A stretch of DNA of 59,231 nt from Candidatus Cybelea palsarum (GTDB lineage Bacteria > Vulcanimicrobiota > Vulcanimicrobiia > Vulcanimicrobiales > Vulcanimicrobiaceae). Numbering within the stretch: the first letter of the stretch is position 1; every line of letters begins with the position of its first letter. Both the position numbers and the translations under genes were made by a program. The DNA lies in contig PMUK01000123.1 in assembly GCA_003166915.1 (NCBI GenBank), positions 1 through 59,231 of the forward strand, given 5' to 3'. This document shows positions 7,144-14,475 of the stretch, piece by piece. The notes under the pieces were generated by a model. That model was not told where the DNA came from. It saw nothing but the letters and a program-made list of their open reading frames with translations, and did no database searches.

Positions 7144-8650
7144 GGCTTCCCAGCCCCTCATCTTCGAGCTCGGCCAAGAGGGGCGCGCGAACCGCTACCT
7201 CGAGGAAGGCAAACCGCTCGAAAGCTTTCTTCCGAAGTCCGTGCTGCGTGACGACCTTCCGCTGCCCGATAACAGCGAGCTCGACGTCGTGCGTCATTAT
7301 ACGCGCCTTTCGCACCGCACGTTCGGCATCGACCTCGGCTTCTATCCGCTGGGCTCGTGCACGATGAAGTACAATCCGCGGGTCAACGATGCGATCGCGA
7401 TGCGTCCCGAGTTCGCACAACTGCATCCGTACACACCCGACGAGCTCGCGCAAGGTGCGCTGCAAGTGATGTACGAGCTGGAACGCTCGCTGAGCTCGCT
7501 CTTCGGGATGGCGGCGTTCTCGCTCAATCCGTCGGCCGGCGCCCACGCGGAGCTCGGCGCGCTGCTGATCGCCAAGAAATACTTCAAAGAACGTGGCGAA
7601 ACGCAGCGCGACAAAGTGATCGTGCCCGATACCGCGCACGGCACCAATCCGGCCTCCGCCGCAATGTGCGGCTTCAAAGTGATTTCGCTGCCGAGCAGCG
7701 AGCGCGGACGCGTCGGCGTAGAAGAGATCCGCGCGATCCTCGGACCCGATACCGCCGTTTGCATGATGACCAATCCGAACACGCTCGGCCTCTTCGAGGA
7801 CGACATCGCCGCCATCGCCGCGGCGGTTCATGAAGCCGGCGGCCTGATGTATTACGACGGCGCCAACGCCAACGCCATCATGGGCTACGCTCGCCCGGGC
7901 GACATGGGCTTCGATCTCATGCATCTCAACACGCACAAGACCTTCACGATTCCGCACGGCGGCGGCGGCGCTGGGCACGGTCCGCTCGGCGTGGCCGCGC
8001 ACCTCGTTGAGTACCTGCCGACGCCGGTCGTCGCGGCGTCGCCGCGGCCTAACGGCGAAACGGGCGCCGCGCCGAGCGACCGTCTTACATTCTCGCTCGA
8101 TTTCGACCGGCCGAAATCGATCGGGCCGTTGCGATCGTTCTGGTCGAACTTCGCGCACGCGGTCCGCGCGCTCGCCTATCTCTATGCCAATGGAGCCGAA
8201 GGGCTCAAGCGCGTCTCGCAGCTCGCGGTGCTCAACGCGAACTATCTGCGCGTCAATATCGCGGAGTTTCTCGAAACGCCGTACGTCGAGGTCTGCCGTC
8301 ACGAGTTCGTCGCCTCCGCGCAAGCGCTCAAACGCGATCACGGCGTCCGCGCGCTCGATCTCGCAAAGGCCCTGCTGGACTACGGCTACATGGCGCCGAC
8401 GATCTACTTTCCGCTCATCGTGCCGGAGTGTTTGATGATCGAACCGACCGAAACGGAGTCAAAAGAAACACTCGATGGGTTCGTTGCGGCGTTGCGCGAG
8501 ATCGTCGAGCAAGCGAAGAGTAACCCGCAGGCACTGTTCGATGCGCCCGTTACCACCGTCGTCGGCCGCGTCGACGAAACCCGCGCTGCCCGCCAACCGG
8601 ACCTGCGGTGGCGGCCCCCTTCCGTTGCTCACCAGAATGAGGTATCCTAA
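7124..8650 (+). CDS. gcvPB: Glycine dehydrogenase (decarboxylating) subunit 2
   Basis: C-terminal half of the split P-protein and the one that holds pyridoxal phosphate. The Schiff-base lysine is in HLNTHKTFTIPHGGGG; other landmarks are FYPLGSCTMKYNPRVND near the start and the VPDTAHGTNPASA segment. The product is about 508 residues. ATG 7124 is preferred over ATG 7112 because GGAG stands six bases before it. It overlaps gcvPA by 20 bases and completes the pathway with gcvT and gcvH; the shared L-protein (lipoamide dehydrogenase) is not in the window. A RiPP precursor gene begins 56 bases after its stop. Confidence 0.96.
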   Translation: MSTPTSKASQPLIFELGQEGRANRYLEEGKPLESFLPKSVLRDDLPLPDNSELDVVRHYTRLSHRTFGIDLGFYPLGSCTMKYNPRVNDAIAMRPEFAQLHPYTPDELAQGALQVMYELERSLSSLFGMAAFSLNPSAGAHAELGALLIAKKYFKERGETQRDKVIVPDTAHGTNPASAAMCGFKVISLPSSERGRVGVEEIRAILGPDTAVCMMTNPNTLGLFEDDIAAIAAAVHEAGGLMYYDGANANAIMGYARPGDMGFDLMHLNTHKTFTIPHGGGGAGHGPLGVAAHLVEYLPTPVVAASPRPNGETGAAPSDRLTFSLDFDRPKSIGPLRSFWSNFAHAVRALAYLYANGAEGLKRVSQLAVLNANYLRVNIAEFLETPYVEVCRHEFVASAQALKRDHGVRALDLAKALLDYGYMAPTIYFPLIVPECLMIEPTETESKETLDGFVAALREIVEQAKSNPQALFDAPVTTVVGRVDETRAARQPDLRWRPPSVAHQNEVS

Positions 8651-8706
8651 GCTACCGAACCTTAGCTAGTCTGGCGCTTGCGCGAAGCACGAGAGGAGCA
8701 TCGGCC

Positions 8707-9180
8707 ATGGCATATAGAGTCAAAGACCTGATGATCAACATCGTTCGCTCTGAAACCCAGGGTCCTCAGTGTGGAGCGGCGACTGTGCCGGCGTGCGGGA
8801 ACGATACCCAGGGCTGTGTGGGAGACAGCTGGACCGCGCACACCACGTTTTGGATGCTTTGTCGAGGGATGAGCGGGACTGGGACCACGACGCCCCAGGA
8901 TTTGGCGCCCTGCGGAGCCAGCATTTTGTGTGTAGGCGGGTCTGGAACCGCTCCCGGGGCGGTCAACCCGTACGCTGATGATCCCGCGGCCGCCGCCCAG
9001 CACCTAGCGGCGCTTAAGGCGCATCTGAAACAGGCCATCGGGGAAGTAGAGCGCCAGGAAGCTATCGCAAACGAGCAGGCCCGACCGCAGACCGTCCCTG
9101 AGATTGAAGAGCTCGAAACCAAGATGCGAGAGGCCCTGGACGAGCTAGGCAAACGAAAGAACGAGCTGCAGAAGGACTAG
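8707..9180 (+). CDS. Putative RiPP (lanthipeptide-type) precursor with a C-terminal helical tail
   Basis: The 157-residue product has three visible parts. Residues 1-15 (MAYRVKDLMINIVRS) look like a short amphipathic leader. Residues 22-81 are very rich in Cys (22, 30, 37, 52, 69, 75), Thr, Ser and Gly, the composition expected of a peptide made into thioether rings, since Ser/Thr dehydration and Cys addition are what the next two genes should do. Residues about 94-157 are a highly charged Ala/Glu/Lys helix, probably coiled coil. In ordinary lanthipeptides the core is C-terminal, so a core followed by a long helical tail would be unusual. GAGAGGAG precedes the ATG. The amber stop at 9178-9180 is in the same frame as the next gene. 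The function is inferred from context and composition only. Confidence 0.65.
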   Translation: MAYRVKDLMINIVRSETQGPQCGAATVPACGNDTQGCVGDSWTAHTTFWMLCRGMSGTGTTTPQDLAPCGASILCVGGSGTAPGAVNPYADDPAAAAQHLAALKAHLKQAIGEVERQEAIANEQARPQTVPEIEELETKMREALDELGKRKNELQKD

Positions 9181-9204
9181 CTCGTTAGGAAGAGCCTTTC
9201 GGAA

Positions 9205-10338
9205 CTGCGCCTTCGCGCCAATCCGGCATTCGAGTTAGTTCCATTCGACCGGCTCTCGGTCGTCGAGCAACAGACGTTCGAGGCGCTCGGCCGCGACCCC
9301 GATTGTTACGGCGTCCTTCGACCGCTCGGAGATACGCCTCTTACGGCAAAGGCCGTCTCACCAGATACGGCGCTGCTGCTCCTCACGCTTCAAGCGCCCT
9401 CCGCTTTACCGCGCTACGCGCTTGCGGCCTTGGGAGAGCGTGCCGAGCCGTTCATCACACAACTGATTCTCGACGGCATCCTTCAGGTCGATGACGGCGG
9501 CACGATTCTCTCGGGTTCGGAAGCGTTCGAACTGATCTCACGCGGACCGGCGGTATGCGATCCCGAGAGCAGGCTTGCCGTTCTTTCGCGCAATGCGCTC
9601 GAGTACGCGGCAAATTTGGGGACCACGGCTTCCACGGTGTTGTCGACGCGGCTCTACATGTTCAACCGCGTTCCCGTATCTGAGCGTTGGCGACGAACTT
9701 TGGCGGATTCCGGCGCCGCGGAGGCCTATCTCGGTGCCGGTGACCGCGATACGGCGCGAACGTTGAACGCAGGCTGGCGACGATTACCGGCGGAAGGCGC
9801 AGGAGAGGTTTGGATGGCCTGGCAGTCGCTTCGGGCAACCCGCCCGCGGAATGCCGCGCTGACCTACAAGCTCTACGTAAGCCCGGCTTGCGGAGAGTTG
9901 CGTGCAGGCTTTTCGGCCCTCGTTCGTACCGTTGCGCGGTCCGCCGCTTTCCACTTCAAAGTAGGGCGCAACGTCTACGGCTTATTGCGCCCCGACAAAA
10001 TGGTCGCTTATTTTTGGGACTTTGCGGATTTGCAGTCGGCCGGCGCAGTACTCCTTGAAAAGCTCGAGGGCTGCCCGGCGCAGGGCGTCCCCTTCACTTC
10101 CGAAATCGGCGGTGAAGGTCTGATTTCTTGGGGTGTCGATCCTCCAGTGGCGAGTCAATCCGTTCCGTGGCTTGAACGGGAGAGCTGGCGCTCGAGAATT
10201 TGCAACCTGCTGGGAACTGCGCTCGCAGTGGGAAAAACGCCACGGTTCGCAATGGAGCGGTTGCGCGTTGAAGGGATCGATCCGGATACTTGGGCTCCCA
10301 ATAGTTTGCTAACCTGGGGCACAAGTGCGGGGGCATAA
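9205..10338 (+). CDS. Lanthipeptide lyase-like protein (HopA1 / OspF-like family), non-canonical start
   Basis: The product of about 378 residues is probably the phosphoSer/Thr lyase that converts kinase-phosphorylated precursor into dehydroamino acids. The key region reads TYKLYVSPACGELRAGF..., then FHFKVG, then LLRPDKMVAYFWD. This recalls the K-[LI]-[HY]-V, FK and R..K..Y pattern of class III/IV lyase domains and HopA1-type proteins, a recall-based match. Clear coding sequence (NPAFELVPFDRLSVVEQQ) runs from just after the precursor's amber stop, yet the first ATG/GTG/TTG in frame is TTG 9430, which would cut off about 75 residues. CTG 9205, with AGGAAGAG ten bases upstream, is the most plausible start; read-through of TAG 9178 is the alternative. 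It overlaps the next gene by 14 bases. Confidence 0.7.
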   Translation: MRLRANPAFELVPFDRLSVVEQQTFEALGRDPDCYGVLRPLGDTPLTAKAVSPDTALLLLTLQAPSALPRYALAALGERAEPFITQLILDGILQVDDGGTILSGSEAFELISRGPAVCDPESRLAVLSRNALEYAANLGTTASTVLSTRLYMFNRVPVSERWRRTLADSGAAEAYLGAGDRDTARTLNAGWRRLPAEGAGEVWMAWQSLRATRPRNAALTYKLYVSPACGELRAGFSALVRTVARSAAFHFKVGRNVYGLLRPDKMVAYFWDFADLQSAGAVLLEKLEGCPAQGVPFTSEIGGEGLISWGVDPPVASQSVPWLERESWRSRICNLLGTALAVGKTPRFAMERLRVEGIDPDTWAPNSLLTWGTSAGA

Positions 10339-12745
10339 CATTCCCGCGATAACGGATGCGTTCGTATTGCCTTTTGGGTCGAAGATTCGAGCAGCTAACG
10401 AACTCCCGGAGCAAGTTCGAATCGATATCGGATCGGAGGAAGGCGACTTTGTCTTAAGCCGCCCCAACTCGCGCACGCTCTCCAAAGTAATCGAAGCGGA
10501 AGCAGCGGAGCTGATTCGAGCATTCGAAGAACCCAACACGATTGCTTTGGCGGTCGCGCGATTCAGCAGAAGAAAAAACCGCTCACCCGAGCAAGTCCTC
10601 GAAGACGCGTTGCCGCTGTTTCTCTCGCTAATCAGAGAGGGTCTCCTAGTATCGGCCGATTCGGAGGCAGCTTCTGAGATCGCGCCGTCGATTGCCAACG
10701 ACGACTCGGTGGACGCGTGGACGGTCCTCCGCTGCGTGCAGATGATGGAAGACTCGGAGATCTATCTGGCGCGCGACCCCGCAGGCCGGCTGGCCGCGCT
10801 CAAGCTCAGCCGCCCTTTCCTTGAAGGCGTGAGCCGCGCGATTGAACGAGAGGCGAGCATTCTCTCCCGGCTTGACGGCAAGGTTACGCCAAAATTGCTC
10901 GGCTCAGGTACGTTCAACTCGCGGGCGTACCTCCTCGCCGAGTGGTTCTCCGGCCGCGATGCGCAATCGGTCTGCGGCGAGCTGCGTTACCGCAGCCGCG
11001 GAGAGTCGTGGAGCGAATTGCTGCAGGTCACTTGCGCCGTCTTGGATGCATACGCTCATCTCCACGAACAGGGCGTGATTCACGCAGATGTCCATCCGCA
11101 CAACTCCCTGATCGACCGGCATAACGCGGTCAAGATCATCGACCTAGGTCTAGCTCATGAGGTCGCCGGCGCGCCGGAGGATCGCACGCCGATGAGAGGA
11201 GGCGTCGGATTCTTTTTCGAGCCAGAGTACGCACGCGCTGCCCGCAACAACGAGCCTCCTCCGCCGCCAACGTTGGCCGGCGAACAGTATTCGTTGGCCG
11301 TGTTGCTCTATCTGCTGATAACGGGCTCGCACTACCTCGACTTTTCGCTGGAGAAGCATGAGATGTTTCGCCAAATCGCGCAAGAACCGATGGTCCCATT
11401 CTCCGCACGCGGGATCGATCCGTGGCCCGATGTTGAGCAATTGCTCTCCAAGGCGCTAAGCAAAGAGCCTTCGGAGCGTTTTGCGTCTGTGGCCGACTTC
11501 GCGCGAGCTTGGTCGGCCGTAGAAGAGCCGAAGGTTTCCAGCGGCGCTCCGGCAAGCGATTCTCAATTGGCTCAACTTCCCTCGGATGTCATACGGATGT
11601 CTTCGATGAGAAGTCCATTGATGAATGATGCGCCGATGGCTCCGCCATTTTCGTCGGTAAACTATGGGAGTGCCGGCCTCGCTTGCGCCTTGTACCGGAT
11701 TGCGTGTGTATCCGACGACGCGGAACTCCTTGCACTTGCGGATCTGTGGTCGGTTAAGTCGCTGACGGAAAGCGGACAAGAGGGCGCATATCATAGCAAC
11801 GATCTCGGGATCACAGCGGAAAACGTCGGAACCTCGACGCTCTACCACGGGCCGGCGGGTGCCGCAGTGGTGCAGGCGCTCATCGCGCACGCGCGGGGTG
11901 ATTCGGCATCCCAGTATTCGGCCGTGCGATCTTTTCTTGCGATTGCCCGCCAGCCGTGTGAGATCTTCGATTTAACGCTAGGCCGTACCGGCGCGCTTCT
12001 TGGCGGCGCCCTTCTGCTCGATACGTTCGACCGCGCGTCGGCCTCCCAGGAGGCCTCCGGCGCGCGAGGCGATCTGATCGAACTCGGAAGGAAGATACAC
12101 GCGGAACTTTGGGGAGCGGTTGCGGGTCATGCCGTCGTCGGCCAATCGCAAGAGCTGACACTTGGCATTGCGCACGGTTGGGCCGGTCTACTCTATGCCT
12201 CAATGTGTTGGTGCTCGGCTTCCGGCGATGCTGTGGCCGATTCGCTGCGTTCTCGTTTAAACGAGCTTGCGAACTGTGCCGAGCCCATTGGTCGCGGTGT
12301 GCAATGGAAGTGGAAAGAGGCAGACCACAGCACAGGCTACATGCCGGGTTGGTGTAATGGGAGCGCCGGCTTTGTATTTCTCTGGATACTGGCCTATGGG
12401 ACCACGAGCGATCTAAGGTATCGCGAGTTGGCAGAAGGTGCCGCGTGGCACGTTTGGGAGACCCCTACGCCAAATGCTAGCCTCTGTTGTGGCGCGGCTG
12501 GTCAGGCCTATGCCCTACTAGCCTTCTACCGCCTGTCGCACGATTCACGATGGTTGGAACGCGCAGCGGATGTCGCAGAGTTTGCGGCAGCGCAAGCGCT
12601 TCAACACGATGAGCTAACGATTACGCGCGAGCCCGGGGCGTATCCCCATAGCCTCTTTAAGGGAACTCTGGGCCTTGCCGTTCTTGCCGCCGATCTGAAG
12701 CGGCCCGATGACGCGCGCATGCCGATGTTCGAGCGTGAACGTTAG
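10325..12745 (+). CDS. RRE-like domain / Ser-Thr kinase / LanC cyclase fusion (lanthipeptide synthetase-like)
   Basis: An 806-residue three-domain protein. Residues about 40-110 resemble a PqqD-type winged helix, the RiPP recognition element that binds leader peptides. Residues about 135-400 form a protein kinase with Lys160 (AALKLS), Glu in AIEREASIL, the catalytic loop HADVHPHNSL (Asp255, Asn260) and IIDLGL (Asp273) in place of DFG. Residues about 445-790 are a LanC-like double-toroid with FDLTLGRTG (Asp549), IAHGWAG (His617), GWCNG (Cys677) and SLCCG (Cys721, Cys722). The zinc ligands are therefore Cys-Cys-Cys rather than the usual Cys-Cys-His, as known for ProcM-type cyclases. It should phosphorylate Ser/Thr of the 8707 peptide and close thioether rings, with the 9205 protein as separate lyase. 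GTG start, 14-base overlap with the lyase gene. Confidence 0.85.
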   Translation: MRGHNIPAITDAFVLPFGSKIRAANELPEQVRIDIGSEEGDFVLSRPNSRTLSKVIEAEAAELIRAFEEPNTIALAVARFSRRKNRSPEQVLEDALPLFLSLIREGLLVSADSEAASEIAPSIANDDSVDAWTVLRCVQMMEDSEIYLARDPAGRLAALKLSRPFLEGVSRAIEREASILSRLDGKVTPKLLGSGTFNSRAYLLAEWFSGRDAQSVCGELRYRSRGESWSELLQVTCAVLDAYAHLHEQGVIHADVHPHNSLIDRHNAVKIIDLGLAHEVAGAPEDRTPMRGGVGFFFEPEYARAARNNEPPPPPTLAGEQYSLAVLLYLLITGSHYLDFSLEKHEMFRQIAQEPMVPFSARGIDPWPDVEQLLSKALSKEPSERFASVADFARAWSAVEEPKVSSGAPASDSQLAQLPSDVIRMSSMRSPLMNDAPMAPPFSSVNYGSAGLACALYRIACVSDDAELLALADLWSVKSLTESGQEGAYHSNDLGITAENVGTSTLYHGPAGAAVVQALIAHARGDSASQYSAVRSFLAIARQPCEIFDLTLGRTGALLGGALLLDTFDRASASQEASGARGDLIELGRKIHAELWGAVAGHAVVGQSQELTLGIAHGWAGLLYASMCWCSASGDAVADSLRSRLNELANCAEPIGRGVQWKWKEADHSTGYMPGWCNGSAGFVFLWILAYGTTSDLRYRELAEGAAWHVWETPTPNASLCCGAAGQAYALLAFYRLSHDSRWLERAADVAEFAAAQALQHDELTITREPGAYPHSLFKGTLGLAVLAADLKRPDDARMPMFERER

Positions 12746-14475
12746 GGTGTTGGGCCGACGCGACGGTCATGGGCTTTCTGGATCCTCGCAACAGTGCGCT
12801 CGGTATTTGCTATCTCGATCCGATCGCCTAACTGTTTGAAGAGCTCTAACGCGCGGCCGAGCGAGGCGATGCCGTCTTCATAGTGACCGAGATCGCTTTC
12901 GACGATCCCGATCTCTCTGCGGTCCTGTGCCTCCTCAAAACGGTCTTCGGCGTCTTGAAAGTATCCGAGCGACTCTTTGAGGTCTCGCAACGAATCTGCA
13001 TAACGCGTTTCCTTCTCTTCGACGACGCCCATTTCCATGAGCGGACTATCGAAGCTGCCGCCGCCGAGCCCGCGTAGTAGGGCGACACTTTGCCGCAGTG
13101 ACGCGGACGCCTCGTCGTAGTTACCTTGTTTTTCTTGAACCGTCCCGATGTTAAACATAGCGTACCCCTCTCGGCCGGGGTCGCCGATCTCGCGATAGAT
13201 GACAAACGCCCGCCGAAGCGGTGCCAAGGCCTTTGAATAATGGTGAGAATCGAGCTGAACGTTGCCGGTTTGCTGATACACGATTGCTTCGCCGTCACGA
13301 TCTGCCGCCGCCTCGAAAAGGGGAAGCGCTTGCCCCAAATAGACCAAAGACTCGTCGTACCGTCCCTCATCGTCTGCGATCGTCGCGATGTTGGTGAGGG
13401 TCCTCGCCTCACCGTCTCGGTCCCCGAATCTCCGGTAGAGCGCGAGCGACTCCTCCTGAGACTGTAGGGCCTCCGTATAACGGCCACGGTTTATTTCGAT
13501 GTTTCCGATATTCCTGAACGCATCGGCCTCGCCGCGCAGATCGCCCAGTTCCTGGAACACTTCCAGGGCCTGCCGAAACAGCGTCAGAGCTTCAACGGGC
13601 CGCTCCTCGTTATATTCGATCAGCCCGATGCCTTCGAGTGCGGTAGCCGCGCGGTCCCTGTCGCCCTCGTGGCGATAAAATGCGAGGGCAGGCGAGAACG
13701 TGTTCAGGGCCTCGGCGTAGCGCCCTCGAAGCCGTTGTACGTTTCCCAGGTTGAGGCGCGCGGCGTTGATAGCGTCGGCGTCTCCGCTTCGCTCGGCCGC
13801 CTCGAGCCGTACGCGATAGTACCTCTCGGCATCGGCAAAGTTCGGGAATCGCGCCAGGTACCACATGACGGTAGGATGGTAGGCTACCTCCGGCCGGCTC
13901 GCCGCGGAGATAACGTCGATGAGCGAGGCTCTCACCCGACGTTCTCCTATCAACAGATAGCCGGTCTTTGTGATATTAACCTCGCCGCGCGTGCAGTTGT
14001 ACGTCACGCCGCCGCTTGCGACGTCGACCGAGAATTCGGTCCCGTGCACCGATGCGGTGAGCGCCTCACCGGACTGCACGCGGAAGAAGTCGAGCGAATG
14101 CGGTACAATGTCGAAGCGCGACGTTCCCCCGTTAGTGGAGACGAGCTCTCCGGAGCCCGTGCTCAGGAACGTTAAACTCGCGCCGGGCTCGAGCTGCGTC
14201 GTGCTCTTCCCGCCGCTGCTCGCGACGACCACGACTAGATGCGCCGGCACGTCGATGCGGGTCCCGTCGCTGATGATTTCGCCAATTTGCAGCGTATGGC
14301 GCACAGCAGCGCCGAACGTCACCGTCACGCCGGTCGCCGATTGCACGGATTTTCCGTCGAGCAACAGTTGCTGTACGACGTGAATCCGCGAGGGACTCGC
14401 GCTTGCTGCCTGCGCGAACGTCGCCAAGAGTGCGAACGCGGCGCACGCGGCGACAACCGCCGCGGCGTTCCTCAC
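12742..14475 (-). CDS. Secreted FecR-domain and TPR-repeat protein
   Basis: The 577-residue product has a Sec signal peptide (about residues 1-26), then a FecR-like beta domain (about 45-200) with the typical VQSGEALTASVHGTEFSV segment. It is followed by roughly eight tetratricopeptide repeats of about 40 residues with the GRYAEAL, GRYDESL and HYSKAL helix signatures. FecR domains sense or display signals outside the cytoplasm and TPRs bind partners, so a periplasmic sensor or scaffold is likely. Its ATG overlaps the stop of the CHASE2-TIR gene (ATGA, 14472-14475), so the two are translationally coupled. The 3' end overlaps the convergent cyclase gene by four bases. There is no membrane segment beyond the signal. 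Confidence 0.85.
   Translation of the reverse strand: MRNAAAVVAACAAFALLATFAQAASASPSRIHVVQQLLLDGKSVQSATGVTVTFGAAVRHTLQIGEIISDGTRIDVPAHLVVVVASSGGKSTTQLEPGASLTFLSTGSGELVSTNGGTSRFDIVPHSLDFFRVQSGEALTASVHGTEFSVDVASGGVTYNCTRGEVNITKTGYLLIGERRVRASLIDVISAASRPEVAYHPTVMWYLARFPNFADAERYYRVRLEAAERSGDADAINAARLNLGNVQRLRGRYAEALNTFSPALAFYRHEGDRDRAATALEGIGLIEYNEERPVEALTLFRQALEVFQELGDLRGEADAFRNIGNIEINRGRYTEALQSQEESLALYRRFGDRDGEARTLTNIATIADDEGRYDESLVYLGQALPLFEAAADRDGEAIVYQQTGNVQLDSHHYSKALAPLRRAFVIYREIGDPGREGYAMFNIGTVQEKQGNYDEASASLRQSVALLRGLGGGSFDSPLMEMGVVEEKETRYADSLRDLKESLGYFQDAEDRFEEAQDRREIGIVESDLGHYEDGIASLGRALELFKQLGDRIEIANTERTVARIQKAHDRRVGPTP

Noticed and set aside
7121-8341. Long antisense ORFs, for example opposite gcvPB, gcvPA and the glycosidase
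   Set aside because: They are frame shadows of GC-rich codon use: Arg/Ala/Asp-rich, without family motifs, and lying fully opposite well-recognised genes.
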